DNA of 64,000 nucleotides from a bacterium 1XD8-76 (GCA_003611955.1 RAZE01000007.1:1-64000), one strand, 5' to 3'; positions 33,878 through 42,690 are shown, counted from the stretch's first letter. Translations and numbers: made by a program. Notes: a model not told the origin generated them from the sequence alone.

Positions 33878-34777
33878 ATGCGTAAGATCATAAGCGGCAG
33901 CGTTAACGCTAAAGAGAACAATATGGAATTGGAAAGCTTTCTGAAAAACCGGCTCCATCTCACAAAAAACGAGATCAGCCGTGCAAAATTCCTGGAAAAC
34001 GGGATCTGTGTAAACGGGAAGCGAAGCAGGGTGAGCACACTTTTAGAAACCGGAGATCTGGTGGAAGTACTGCTGGAAACCGAAGACAGCATTTCTGAAA
34101 ATCTGACGGTTTCCGAAAAAGAACTCTCCATCCTCTACGAGGATGAGGACGTGATCGTTATAGATAAACCCGCCGGTGTTTCCGTTCACCCGGCAGGACG
34201 AAAAGAGACGGATACTCTGGCTAACCGTCTGGCCTTTTACCTGCGTGGCAAAAAAGAAGATTCCGTGATCCGGATCTTCGGCAGACTGGACAAGGACACT
34301 TCCGGCGCCGTGCTCGCCGTAAAAAACCGGGCGGCGGCCACCAGACTGGAGCGACAGAGAGAAAACGGCACTCTCTACAAAATCTATCTGGCAATCACCG
34401 AAAGAGTCCCCGATCCGCCGGCCGGAGCGGTCCGTCTCCCTATAGGGATCGATCCCGAAAACCGGAGGCGGATGCGCATTGCGGCGGATGGAAAAACCGC
34501 CGTCACCCACTATGAGACCCTGGCGGTAAACGAAGGGTTCGCTGTCGTCCGCCTCTCTCTGGAAACCGGCAGAACCCATCAGATCCGGGTGCACATGGCC
34601 GCCATCGGCTGTCCTCTTCTGGGGGATCCCGTCTATGGAGACGGAGCTGTCTCCGGGATAAGACGGACGGCGTTGCATGCCCGCAGTATCCATTTTCTGC
34701 AGCCTTTTACCGGAGAGGAGCTTTTGGTAGAAACCCCTGTTCCCGAAGCTCTGCTTCCGTACACTGGCTGTGTGTAG
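33878..34777 (+). CDS. RluA-family 23S rRNA/tRNA pseudouridine synthase
   Basis: 299 aa. An S4 RNA-binding domain (about 17-70) precedes the catalytic domain, with the family block GRLDKDTSG (about 129-137; catalytic Asp), YLAITERVP, ETGRTHQIRVHMA and LGDPVYGD. The target uridine cannot be read from sequence; RluD- or RluC-like function is possible. It is a single gene, divergent from the sensor operon. The longer N-terminus before the S4 domain (MRKIISGSVNAKENN) is ordinary for the family. Confidence 0.9.
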   Translation: MRKIISGSVNAKENNMELESFLKNRLHLTKNEISRAKFLENGICVNGKRSRVSTLLETGDLVEVLLETEDSISENLTVSEKELSILYEDEDVIVIDKPAGVSVHPAGRKETDTLANRLAFYLRGKKEDSVIRIFGRLDKDTSGAVLAVKNRAAATRLERQRENGTLYKIYLAITERVPDPPAGAVRLPIGIDPENRRRMRIAADGKTAVTHYETLAVNEGFAVVRLSLETGRTHQIRVHMAAIGCPLLGDPVYGDGAVSGIRRTALHARSIHFLQPFTGEELLVETPVPEALLPYTGCV

Positions 34778-34801
34778 CGCCACAAAAGCCGCCTGCATTT
34801 C

Positions 34802-34885
34802 GCCCTTCTCCTACTGTCTCTTCCCCTCCTTTTTCACCTCAGACAGCGCTTCTTTTGCATCATTAATAACAGTGTCCCGCCGTCG
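34802..34885 (-). pseudogene. Remnant of a Cof-type HAD phosphatase 5' end
   Basis: About 80 nt aligns by eye at roughly 75 percent with the start of the HAD gene at 25120-25200 (same minus orientation), including the shared run CTTCTTTTGCATCATT on the plus strand. The motif DxDGTLL is recognisable as GGGACACTGTTA, but stops and small indels break the frame. Nothing else of the gene is left, so this is a relic. Confidence 0.55.
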
Positions 34886-34970
34886 AAAATTTCACTTGGA
34901 AGAAAAGGGTTGAAAATATAAAAGTTCCTCCATCGAATGCATGGTTTACAGTTGCAATTTATAATTCAGA

Positions 34971-34998
34971 GGGGCGGCAGCATATGAACTGTCGCCCC
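34971..34998 (-). terminator. GGGGCGGCAG/CTGTCGCCCC hairpin after the flavodoxin gene
   Basis: A 10-bp stem with one mismatch or wobble and an 8-nt loop lies 38 nt beyond the stop codon of the minus-strand flavodoxin gene. The T-tract is poor, so termination efficiency is uncertain. Confidence 0.45.
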
Positions 34999-35035
34999 CT
35001 GACTACTTTACCCATCGTCAATATCAAATGAACCG

Positions 35036-35593
35036 TCAAATAGATTTTCCTAATTCCTCTGCCTCATTAAGCTGCTCTGCTTTGTTTAAAATTGCTCCTG
35101 TGTCCATATTTCCACCAGCATATACAATGCCAATGTTTTTCCAGCCTAAGTGAGAAGTCAATCCCTCATAAAAAGCCCTAACAGGGGCAAAATTACTTTC
35201 CGTGTCACCTTCAGCAGCCATAAGTAAAATGCAATCCTTTTTGGGGTTTTCATAGTTAGTGGTCATTTCTGCTACTGCAAACAGACGGTCAAAGGCACAT
35301 TTTAGTTGACCACTGATTCCCCAGTAATACATAGGGGAAGCCAGTACCACAACGTCTGCTTGTCTATAAACCGGATAGATTTGTGCCATATCGTCTTTTT
35401 GAACACAAGGACATTCTTCGTCTTTTCCACCTTTGCAACACCCTAAACAGCCATGTATATTCATTTTTTGCAAATCAAAGCAAGCTACTTCATGTCCGGC
35501 GGCTTTTGCTCCTTTCGTAAAACTTTTGATAAGTTCTTTTGTGTTCCCGTTGTTACGGGGGCTTCCGTTTAAGATACATATTTTTTTGCTCAT
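35036..35593 (-). CDS. Flavodoxin-family NAD(P)H-dependent FMN reductase
   Basis: 185 aa from the ATG at 35593, which has TTTGGAGG 10 nt upstream. The FMN loop is ICILNGSPRNNGNTKEL (about 5-21). HGCLGCCKGGKDEECPCVQ adds a Cys cluster typical of the iron-sulfur flavoprotein/NADPH FMN reductase group. ASPMYYWGISGQLKCAFDR is the second flavin-binding segment. Such enzymes reduce quinones, azo or nitro compounds. It is divergent from an HxlR regulator, a common pairing. Codon use is clearly more AT-rich than in neighbouring genes. Confidence 0.85.
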   Translation of the reverse strand: MSKKICILNGSPRNNGNTKELIKSFTKGAKAAGHEVACFDLQKMNIHGCLGCCKGGKDEECPCVQKDDMAQIYPVYRQADVVVLASPMYYWGISGQLKCAFDRLFAVAEMTTNYENPKKDCILLMAAEGDTESNFAPVRAFYEGLTSHLGWKNIGIVYAGGNMDTGAILNKAEQLNEAEELGKSI

Positions 35594-35618
35594 ACGCTGT
35601 ACACCTCCAAAGTTTATG

Positions 35619-35678
35619 CTATAATTATAGCAGCACATACAAAATAAAAAAGTACGCACATTTATGTTAGATACTAAC
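35619..35678. promoter_or_regulatory. Divergent promoter region with two palindromes
   Basis: GCTATAATTATAGC (35619-35632) is a perfect palindrome that supplies a TATAAT on each strand. GTTAGATACTAAC (35666-35678) is a perfect dyad just before the hxlR start. Both are suitable for an HxlR dimer, which would then control both genes. Confidence 0.5.
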
Positions 35679-35694
35679 CTAAGGGAAAGTGTAT

Positions 35695-36033
35695 ATGTTT
35701 AAAGATTATATTGACCAGTCAAATTTTGAGGAAACCGGATTTAGTTATACTTTGTCGTTGATTAGCGGAAAATACAAAATGGTAATTTTATATTGCCTAA
35801 TGGAATTTAGAATCGTCCGATACAATGAATTGAAACGCTATATCAAAACAATTTCACACAAAACGCTTAGCAACTCGCTAAAGGAATTGGAAAAAGATAA
35901 TCTTGTTATTCGTAATGAATATCCCCAAATTCCCCCAAAAGTAGAGTATAGTTTATCTCCAAAAGGACAATCCCTTATGGAAATATTAGACCAATTATGC
36001 ATATGGGGTGAAAAGCACAAAGACTTATCCTAA
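35695..36033 (+). CDS. HxlR-family transcriptional regulator
   Basis: 112 aa. The winged helix covers FSYTLSLISGKYKMVILYCL, then RYNELKRYIKTISHKTLSNSL and the wing around IRNEYPQIPPKVEYSLSPKG. These regulators usually sense reactive carbonyls, oxidants or quinones by cysteine (this one has Cys in LYCLME and LCIWGE). It probably controls the divergent FMN reductase. I chose ATG 35695 rather than the GTG two codons earlier. It is AT-rich like its neighbour, which suggests the pair moved in together. Confidence 0.88.
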   Translation: MFKDYIDQSNFEETGFSYTLSLISGKYKMVILYCLMEFRIVRYNELKRYIKTISHKTLSNSLKELEKDNLVIRNEYPQIPPKVEYSLSPKGQSLMEILDQLCIWGEKHKDLS

Positions 36034-36074
36034 AATATCATGCAGGAATGATGGGAATTTCGTAGTCGTCGGCA

Positions 36075-36110
36075 TTGTGGAAAAATCTAAACTTTTAGAT
36101 TTTTCCACAA
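36075..36110. terminator. 17-bp AT-rich inverted repeat after hxlR
   Basis: TTGTGGAAAAATCTAAA and its exact complement flank a 2-nt centre. T5 is inside the 3' arm. It can serve as terminator for hxlR and marks the right edge of the AT-rich block. Confidence 0.6.
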
Positions 36111-36147
36111 CATTTCATTATGCAGTATCCTCTTGTCGGAATAAATG

Positions 36148-36360
36148 TTATCGAATCATATCGACCAGCTTTTTCATCAGCGGGATATAGGTGAGCACAA
36201 AAACAACAAACGCCAGGATTCCCGCCTCTTTTTTGTCCTTTTTCGGTATCTGCATTCCCGCCAGAATCCCCAGAGAAAAGAGGCAGAATTTCAGCATCGC
36301 CATATCTTTCCAGGTGCTGTTCTCTATATACCTGTCCGCGTAATCCAATAATTTTTTCAT
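36148..36360 (-). CDS. Small two-helix membrane protein
   Basis: 70 aa starting MKKLLDYADRYIENSTWKDM. Two hydrophobic stretches follow (about 22-38, LKFCLFSLGILAGMQI; and 47-62, ILAFVVFVLTYIPLM). It resembles a short Lachnospiraceae protein often labelled permease of phosphate ABC transporter, a name with no functional support. The ribosome site overlaps the alpha-glucosidase stop (TAGGAGGGAAG), so it is co-transcribed with that gene. Function unknown. Confidence 0.7.
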   Translation of the reverse strand: MKKLLDYADRYIENSTWKDMAMLKFCLFSLGILAGMQIPKKDKKEAGILAFVVFVLTYIPLMKKLVDMIR

Positions 36361-36374
36361 ATGAATCTTCCCTC

Positions 36375-38036
36375 CTATCGATTCACCACTGCCGCCTCAT
36401 AGGGCCGTAACTTCATGTTCTTCTCAATCTCCGCATCCTCATAGTTCCCGATCAGGATCTCTCCTCCGAGAAACTCCTCCGGCATATCAAAGGAAACCTC
36501 CTTCGCCGTAAAATTGCAGGCAACTAAAAGTTTCTCGTCCCCCAGAGTCCTTGTGTAAGCATAGATCTCCTCCGACTCCGGCAAAAGCAGGTCGTATGTA
36601 CCGTATACGATCACCTCGTTTTCCTTCCTCAGGCGGATCAGCTTCCTGAAATAGTGAAATACGGAAGTCTCCCTTCCCCTCTGCTCCTCCGCGTTGATCT
36701 TTGTATAATTCGGATTCACCATGATCCACGGGGTCCCGGTCGTAAACCCGGCATTCTCTTCCGCGCTCCACTGGAACGGCGTCCTCGCGTTGTCCCTGCT
36801 CTTACAGCGCAGATACCGCAACATCTCCTCTTCTGAAAATACCCCCTGCCCCGTCAGCTCATGGTAGGCGTTGACGCTCTCTATATCCCGGAATTCCTCG
36901 ATGCCTGCAAAAGGTACATTGGTCATGCCCAGCTCCTGTCCCTGATAGATGTAGGGTGTCCCCTGCATCATGTAAAGGCAGGTCGCCAGCATCTTGGCGG
37001 AAGTCTCCCGATAGGTTCCGTCGTCGCCGAACCGGGACACCGAGCGGGGCTGGTCGTGGTTCTCCCAGTAAAGACTGTTCCACGCTGCATCCTCCAGGGC
37101 TTTCTGCCATTTTGTCAACACCGCCTTCAGATCCCTCAGATCCGCCCTGCGGTCCGTCCATTTACCCTTTTCCCCCGCATCCACATCCATATGCTCAAAC
37201 TGGAATACCATGTTCAGCTCGGTCTCATCACTGTTTGCGTACTTCCTCGCCTCTTCCACTGTCACACCGGAGCATTCTCCCACCGTGATGGTATCCGCGC
37301 GGTTTAACACTTTTTTTCTCATCTCCTGCAGATATTCATGCACGTGGGGGCCGTTTGCCGTCTCCTCAAAGCCCGCATACCCGTTGGCGCCGGGTACCCC
37401 GTCTTTAAACTGCGCCGGCTTGGAGATCAGACTGATCACATCCATCCGGAAGCCGTCCACGCCCTTGTCGATCCACCAGTTCATCATGCCAAACACTTCA
37501 TCCCTGACCACCGGATTATCCCAGTTCAGATCCGGCTGTTTTCTGGAGAACAGGTGCAGGTAATACATATCTGTCGCCCCGTCGTACTCCCACGCCGACC
37601 CTGAGAAACAGGAGCCCCAGTTGTTCGGCGCCCCGCCGTCCTTTCCCGGGCGCCAGATATAATAATCCCTGTATGGATTATCCGGAGACTTTCTGCTCTC
37701 CGCAAACCAGGCATGTTCGTCGGATGTATGGTTCACCACCAGATCCATCACCAGCCTGATGCCCCTCGCATGTGCCGCCGCCAGCATCTCGTCGAAGTCC
37801 TCCATCGTGCCGAACTCCTCCATGATCGCCTGATAATCGCTGATATCGTAGCCGTTGTCATCGTTAGGCGACTGATAGACCGGCGAGAGCCAGATCACAT
37901 CGATCCCCAGCTCCTTTAAATAGTCCATTTTTGAGGTGATCCCCTTGATATCACCGATACCGTCCCCGTTGCTGTCGCAAAAACTTCTCGGATAGATCTG
38001 GTACACCACACATTCTTTCCACCATCTCTTTTTCAT
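36375..38036 (-). CDS. malL: Alpha-glucosidase / oligo-1,6-glucosidase (GH13)
   Basis: 553 aa, the usual length. It has the GH13 (subfamily 31-like) blocks: KECVVYQIYPRSFCDSNGDG, DLVVNHTSDEH, nucleophile Asp in GFRMDVISL (about 200), acid/base Glu in TVGECSG (about 252), and NHDQPR (about 318-323). It lacks a signal peptide, so it cleaves isomaltose, panose or maltose-type oligosaccharides in the cytoplasm. The GFRMDVIS valine after Asp fits alpha-1,6/1,4 activity, but the exact specificity is open. There is no adjacent transporter in the same direction. Confidence 0.92.
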   Translation of the reverse strand: MKKRWWKECVVYQIYPRSFCDSNGDGIGDIKGITSKMDYLKELGIDVIWLSPVYQSPNDDNGYDISDYQAIMEEFGTMEDFDEMLAAAHARGIRLVMDLVVNHTSDEHAWFAESRKSPDNPYRDYYIWRPGKDGGAPNNWGSCFSGSAWEYDGATDMYYLHLFSRKQPDLNWDNPVVRDEVFGMMNWWIDKGVDGFRMDVISLISKPAQFKDGVPGANGYAGFEETANGPHVHEYLQEMRKKVLNRADTITVGECSGVTVEEARKYANSDETELNMVFQFEHMDVDAGEKGKWTDRRADLRDLKAVLTKWQKALEDAAWNSLYWENHDQPRSVSRFGDDGTYRETSAKMLATCLYMMQGTPYIYQGQELGMTNVPFAGIEEFRDIESVNAYHELTGQGVFSEEEMLRYLRCKSRDNARTPFQWSAEENAGFTTGTPWIMVNPNYTKINAEEQRGRETSVFHYFRKLIRLRKENEVIVYGTYDLLLPESEEIYAYTRTLGDEKLLVACNFTAKEVSFDMPEEFLGGEILIGNYEDAEIEKNMKLRPYEAAVVNR

Positions 38037-38212
38037 ATCTTAGCTCCTTTTGCCATATGTTATATTCTTCTTTCAATTCTTCCGCCAGATATTTGTCACT
38101 TATTTAAAATGTAAAACTTTTTTCATCTATATCTTAACAAAAAACCTCCATTTTATCAATCAAATTCCGTTGACACGACATTGGGGGAGCAGAAGGGAAA
38201 AACTTTAAACGT

Positions 38213-38264
38213 AAGGTTCCTGCAAGCCAAAAGAAAGGTTTCTTTAAGGTTGACGAGGTAAAAT
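38213..38264 (+). promoter_or_regulatory. AAGGTT direct repeats in 11-bp register before an ABC exporter
   Basis: AAGGTT occurs at 38213, 38235 and 38246; the spacings are 22 and 11 bp, and a weaker copy (AAGCCA) falls at 38224. TAAAAT at 38259-38264 is a possible -10. Same-face direct repeats of this kind are typical OmpR/VanR-class regulator sites. No two-component genes are adjacent. Confidence 0.5.
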
Positions 38265-38295
38265 ACTTCTCAGTTACAGAACAGGAGGTTTCACC

Positions 38296-39219
38296 ATGAG
38301 CGACTACATTATCAAAACAAAAAATCTCACCAAGCAGTACGGCGCCCTAAAGAGCGTAAACAGCTTGAATATCCACGTCCGGAAAGGACGGATTTACGGC
38401 CTGCTCGGCAGAAACGGCGCCGGCAAGACCACCACCATGAAAATGCTGCTCGGGCTCACAAAGCCCACCGTCGGGGATGTCATGATCTTTGGAAAATCCC
38501 TCTCCGGAAACGAGAAGAGCCTCCTTCCGCGCATTGGCTCTTTGATCGAGTCCCCGGGCTTCTATCCAAACCTGACGGGAGCCGAAAACCTGCAGATCTT
38601 TGCTGCCCTTCGAGGCATATCTGACAAATCCAAAATCAAGGATTCCCTGGAGCTGGTGAGCCTGCCCTATAAGGACAAAAAACTCTACTCCCAGTATTCT
38701 CTCGGCATGAAACAACGGCTCGCCATCGCCCTCGCCGTGATGCACGATCCGGAGCTTCTGATCCTGGACGAACCGATCAACGGCCTCGATCCCATCGGCA
38801 TTGCGGAGGTGCGCGCCTTCATCCGGAAACTCTGCGACGACAGAGGAAAAACTATCCTGATCTCCAGTCATATTCTGTCCGAGATCGCTCTGCTCGCCGA
38901 CGATATCGGCATTATCGACAAGGGCGTGCTGTTGGAGGAGGAAAGCCTCAGCGAACTGGAGGCAAAAAGCTCCAGACATGTCCGCTTCACCGTCTCCGAC
39001 GCCGCCCGCGCCGCAAAGATACTGGAACATCGATTCCATGAATACAGGTATGCCGTGCAGGATGCCCACTGTCTGCAGCTCCACAACCTGGATCTGTCCG
39101 TGGGCAGGATCATCAAGACATTCGTGACAGAGGGATTGGAAATATCGGAAGCCTTTATCCACGAGGAAAGTTTGGAAAACTATTTCAGGAGGGTGACGGG
39201 AGGTGAGGGCATTGCTTAA
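38296..39219 (+). CDS. ABC transporter ATP-binding protein (BcrA/lantibiotic-immunity type)
   Basis: 307 aa. Walker A GRNGAGKTT (about 39-47), signature YSLGMKQRLAIA (about 134-145), Walker B LLILDEP (about 154-160). The C-terminal third, with LLEEESLSELEAKSSRHV, is typical of bacitracin/lantibiotic self-protection exporters. It energises the two membrane subunits encoded downstream. AGGAGG lies 7-8 nt before the ATG, and an 11-bp-phased operator precedes the promoter. No precursor peptide or modification enzyme is nearby, so resistance or signalling is more likely than production. Confidence 0.88.
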   Translation: MSDYIIKTKNLTKQYGALKSVNSLNIHVRKGRIYGLLGRNGAGKTTTMKMLLGLTKPTVGDVMIFGKSLSGNEKSLLPRIGSLIESPGFYPNLTGAENLQIFAALRGISDKSKIKDSLELVSLPYKDKKLYSQYSLGMKQRLAIALAVMHDPELLILDEPINGLDPIGIAEVRAFIRKLCDDRGKTILISSHILSEIALLADDIGIIDKGVLLEEESLSELEAKSSRHVRFTVSDAARAAKILEHRFHEYRYAVQDAHCLQLHNLDLSVGRIIKTFVTEGLEISEAFIHEESLENYFRRVTGGEGIA

Positions 39220-39991
39220 ACTGATTCGATGCGAATTTTGGAAGATCAAACGAAAAAAATTATTTCATATCGCTTTTCTCACCACCTTTATCATACCAGT
39301 CTTTTATTCCATGATCATAAAGGACGCAAACCTTGATAATCTCATGTCGGTAGTGCAGGAGGAGAACGGTTTTCTGGTACTGATCCCCCTTTCGATCATT
39401 CTAGCCGCCAGTCTGTTTTTTGAGGAACAGGACCACGACACGCTGAAAAACCTGCTGTGCGTCCCTGTCACAAGGGGACGACTGTCCCTGGCAAAACTTT
39501 TTGTAGTGTTAGTCTTCGACATCGCCTATGAACTGGCAGGCTTTTTCGTCTCCCTGCTGCTGGCGCTCCTTTCCGGCATTCCCCTGAGCGGGATCGGGAG
39601 AGAACTTCTCCTGACAACCGCCTGCGGCGCGCTGCTTTGGGCAGCTTCGATGCCCTGCCTGCTCCTTGTGATCTGGTGCAACCGATCCTACATCATCTCC
39701 GTCATCATCGCCTTCGCTTACACGATGCTCGGCTATATTCTGCATATCAGCGACGCGGTGATCCGGGTGCCGCTTGGACTGAATATACCTACCTTTCTCC
39801 CGGTTCCCGTGATCTTCCGGTGGCTCTATCAATTTCACTCCCTGGAAGACGCCGGCCCTGTTATCACAACATTTTACGAAAGCTTCAGCCCCTATTTCGT
39901 GCCGACGCCGACGGTCTTTGCCATCCTCATGGGAGAGGCACTGCTCTGTATAATGATTATGATAAAAATTTATGAGAGACAAAAAATATAA
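39203..39991 (+). CDS. ABC-2 type permease subunit 1 (lantibiotic-immunity type)
   Basis: 262 aa, six membrane helices, with a basic N-terminus (LLKLIRCEFWKIKRKKLF). The GTG start at 39203 overlaps the ATPase gene by 17 nt; a TTG at 39212 is an alternative start. Motif EEQDHDTLKNLLCVPVTRGRL matches the short cytoplasmic loop of BcrB/MutE-type permeases. It pairs with the downstream homologue to form the exporter. Confidence 0.82.
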   Translation: MRALLKLIRCEFWKIKRKKLFHIAFLTTFIIPVFYSMIIKDANLDNLMSVVQEENGFLVLIPLSIILAASLFFEEQDHDTLKNLLCVPVTRGRLSLAKLFVVLVFDIAYELAGFFVSLLLALLSGIPLSGIGRELLLTTACGALLWAASMPCLLLVIWCNRSYIISVIIAFAYTMLGYILHISDAVIRVPLGLNIPTFLPVPVIFRWLYQFHSLEDAGPVITTFYESFSPYFVPTPTVFAILMGEALLCIMIMIKIYERQKI

Positions 39992-40006
39992 TGAGGAGGA
40001 GACACA

Positions 40007-40792
40007 ATGATCACACTGATAAAAACAGAATTCCAGAAAATAAAACGTTATCACATCCTGCTGATCGGCATGACCGGCATGATATGCTCACCGTTACTGC
40101 AATTTCTCTCTCAGCTCATCATGAACGAGGAACTGAGAGATCCCCACTACAACTTTGCCGCCCTGATCGAAAACACGATCTGGGGCAACACGCAGATTTT
40201 CATGCCGGTCCTGTTCACCCTGACCGCCGGCTATCTGATCAACCGGGAACACACCGACGACACGCTGAAAAATATCCTGACCGTCCCCGTTTCCTACCGG
40301 AGATTCCTCTGTGGGAAGCTTTTATCCGTCGGCATTCTGTCGGTACTTTTCGGCATCTACAGCCTGATCGTCGCCGCAGTGATCAGCGTCCTCGCCCATC
40401 TGCCCGATATCCGCTTCGCTGTCTTTATGAGAGCCCTGCCGCAGATGGCGGTCCTCTCCATCTGTGTGTACATCGTCGTCCTGCCGATTATCATATTCTG
40501 CAGCCGTAAACCCGGACTGTTCATGACAGGTTCGGTGGTTTCCTTCCTCGCCGGATACTGTGTGCTCTTTTTCAAGCAGGGACTGTTGCGGAACATCTAT
40601 CCTTTCTCGGCGGCGCTGACCGTGATCGGCTTCGACACCTCAGACTATGCCGGCACATCGGGAAACGGAAGTATGCCGCCTGCCCTCCTCTCCCTCGCCG
40701 CGATGCTCTTGATCAGCGCCATGCTTATTCTGACCGCCGAAGCGCCAAAAACCCTCCCGAAAAAGGAATGTGGCAGCTTCTATGAAAAATAA
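40007..40792 (+). CDS. ABC-2 type permease subunit 2 (lantibiotic-immunity type)
   Basis: 261 aa, six membrane helices. It is a paralogue of the previous subunit (shared KTEFQKIKR-like start and the REHTDDTLKNILTVPVSYRRF loop). The second subunit of MutE/MutG- or SpaE/SpaG-type systems. GAGGAGGAG lies upstream. There is no obvious terminator in the 66-nt gap to the convergent decayed gene. Confidence 0.82.
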   Translation: MITLIKTEFQKIKRYHILLIGMTGMICSPLLQFLSQLIMNEELRDPHYNFAALIENTIWGNTQIFMPVLFTLTAGYLINREHTDDTLKNILTVPVSYRRFLCGKLLSVGILSVLFGIYSLIVAAVISVLAHLPDIRFAVFMRALPQMAVLSICVYIVVLPIIIFCSRKPGLFMTGSVVSFLAGYCVLFFKQGLLRNIYPFSAALTVIGFDTSDYAGTSGNGSMPPALLSLAAMLLISAMLILTAEAPKTLPKKECGSFYEK

Positions 40793-40858
40793 AAGCGGCG
40801 TAAAAATGTTGATAACCGCCTGCACGATATATCCCACAAAACAGGCTGTGATCGTTCA

Positions 40859-41696
40859 TTATATTGATTGTTCGTGTTCCCCGACTACCCCTATCTCCCA
40901 AAGCTCATCCACATAATCGTCAACCCACTTTACCCCGTGGACAAACCAGTTCTGCCGCTCCTTCGGTCTGAGATGAGGGGAATCCAGCTGAGGCTGCCAG
41001 AGGATCATCCTGGCCGGGGGCGCCTCATAGATTCTATTGAGCACCTCCAGCTCCTCCGGATAGCCCAGCCACAAAGACCGGTCCGGATCGGGGTTTACCC
41101 GCCGCCACAGAACAAATTCGGCAAGAAAATTCCTGTATTCCGGCATCTCAAGTTCCCGGAAAACATCCTCCGGCAAAAGGATCTGAGCCAGGCAGTAAAG
41201 CTCATGCGCCAGTGTACAGAAGGGGCGCATCCCCAGCACATATTTCTGCGTTCTCGTATAACCCTTACACACAGCCAGCAGATCCTTGCTGCCCTTCTCC
41301 ATATCGCCATTTATCAGATCTAACAGAAAAGCGATCATGGCTTTTTCCAGCTGGCCGGACTTTTTCTTTCCCAAAAAAGCCTCCGAAACCCTCCATCATA
41401 CAGTGGAAATTTTTTTCGTGGTTATAACCGCCGTAGACGACGGGCATCATATCCCCTCTGCCCCGCTGGTTTATAATCCGGCACAGCCCGGGCCAGTCCT
41501 TCCTTTCGATACACTCCGCAGTCCAGGCATTCCAGGCGTCCGGCCGCGGCGCCAGAACGGAAATGGATGTTCTCTGATTATGAAACAGATACCACAGCCG
41601 CGCCTTCTCCTCCGGCTCATTGCCCTCATAGGTGAATTTTTCCATGATCTTCTCATACACTTCCCGTTAAAACGATGGATAGTCTTGTAACTGCAT
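40859..41696 (-). pseudogene. Decayed gene for a ~275-aa hypothetical protein (stop plus frameshift)
   Basis: A strong ribosome site (AGGAGG) precedes the ATG at 41696. The frame reads MQLQDYPSF, then hits TAA at codon 10 (41667-41669). The same frame then goes on through REVYEKIMEKFTYEG to GGF near 41380. At a run of six T on the minus strand (GGCTTTTTTGGG), translation must shift to reach LGKKKSGQLEKAMIAF and the rest (to HEQSI). Both parts are rich in Trp/Arg/Glu and look like one globular protein, family not recognised. Two lesions make decay more likely than a sequencing error, but the homopolymer could be one. Confidence 0.6.
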
Positions 41697-41746
41697 TTGC
41701 TAAACCTCCTGTGATCCGATCATGTTTCTGTTCCGTACTTACATAA

Positions 41747-42658
41747 CTAAACCGAATATGCGGAAAGTTTCCTTTTCCGATACTCAGTCGGTGTCAAATG
41801 ATAATGTTTCTTAAACAATCTGCAAAAATAATCTACGTTGTTAAATCCTGTTTCCTCTGAAATAGTAATGATTTTTTTCTCCGTTTTGGAAAGCTGTAAA
41901 GCCGCTTCATTTAAACGATAATTTATCAGGTAATTTATCGGCGTGATGTGTAAATATCTTCGGAACAGATTTAATACGGTACTTTTACTGATTCCTGCAT
42001 AAGAAGCAATATCATCCAGCGAAACATCCTGTGAATAGTTCTGATGAACATACTGCATCATTAATTGTAATCTCGCCTGGGAAGAGGCGGAATCATCTAT
42101 GTGGTTCTTTTTATATGAAATATCAGCATTTTCATACAGTTCCAGCCAAAGCCTCTGCACGAGGGCGGCTGTCGCAAGTTCACCCGACGAAACGTTATCC
42201 TGAACAGCCACGATCTGCTTCATGATCGATAAAACTTCCTCCTGCCAGCGGACTTTTTCCTGAAAGATCTGATATGTCAGAGAAGAAGAGAGAACTGGCA
42301 GGATGTATTTTTGATATATGAAACTGTCCTGCGCGGCAATAAAAGAAGGCATACATACAAAATTGGGAATAATGGCTTCGCCGGGGGAATAAAATCGATG
42401 CAGAATTTTGGAATTGATAAACACCCCGCTTCCCGCGGGCAGAATAAGCTGCTCCTCTCCGATCCAGGAAGTCACAGTTCCCGATTCCACATATACAAAT
42501 TCTAATTCGGTATGCCAGTGCCATTCGATACAGTGAAAATCAAACAGGGCTAAATTCTCATAATAAAAATGAAACGGATAGTTATTGCTTCCGTGTTGAA
42601 CCGTCTCCATCAGATTTTCATCTATGGCAATCCTGCTGCCGGGCGAATTGAAATGCAT
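41747..42658 (-). CDS. AraC-family regulator with cupin sensor
   Basis: 303 aa. An N-terminal cupin (about 25-120, WHWHTELEFVYVESGTVT, LILPAGSGVFINSKILHRF) probably binds a sugar. Two HTH motifs follow at the C-terminus (SLDDIASYAGISKSTVLNLF and KIITISEETGFNNVDYFCRL), ending in HLTPTEYRKRK. It is divergent from the 77-aa gene and MFS transporter and probably controls them. The promoter is TTGATT-18-TATAAT (42691-42720). Confidence 0.9.
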   Translation of the reverse strand: MHFNSPGSRIAIDENLMETVQHGSNNYPFHFYYENLALFDFHCIEWHWHTELEFVYVESGTVTSWIGEEQLILPAGSGVFINSKILHRFYSPGEAIIPNFVCMPSFIAAQDSFIYQKYILPVLSSSLTYQIFQEKVRWQEEVLSIMKQIVAVQDNVSSGELATAALVQRLWLELYENADISYKKNHIDDSASSQARLQLMMQYVHQNYSQDVSLDDIASYAGISKSTVLNLFRRYLHITPINYLINYRLNEAALQLSKTEKKIITISEETGFNNVDYFCRLFKKHYHLTPTEYRKRKLSAYSV

Positions 42659-42690
42659 GGCAAAATTCTCTCCAAATAAGTATTTACGAT

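Noticed and set aside
38296-40792. Lantibiotic biosynthesis cluster
   Set aside because: There is only an exporter; no precursor peptide, LanB/C/M enzyme or protease was found on either side.
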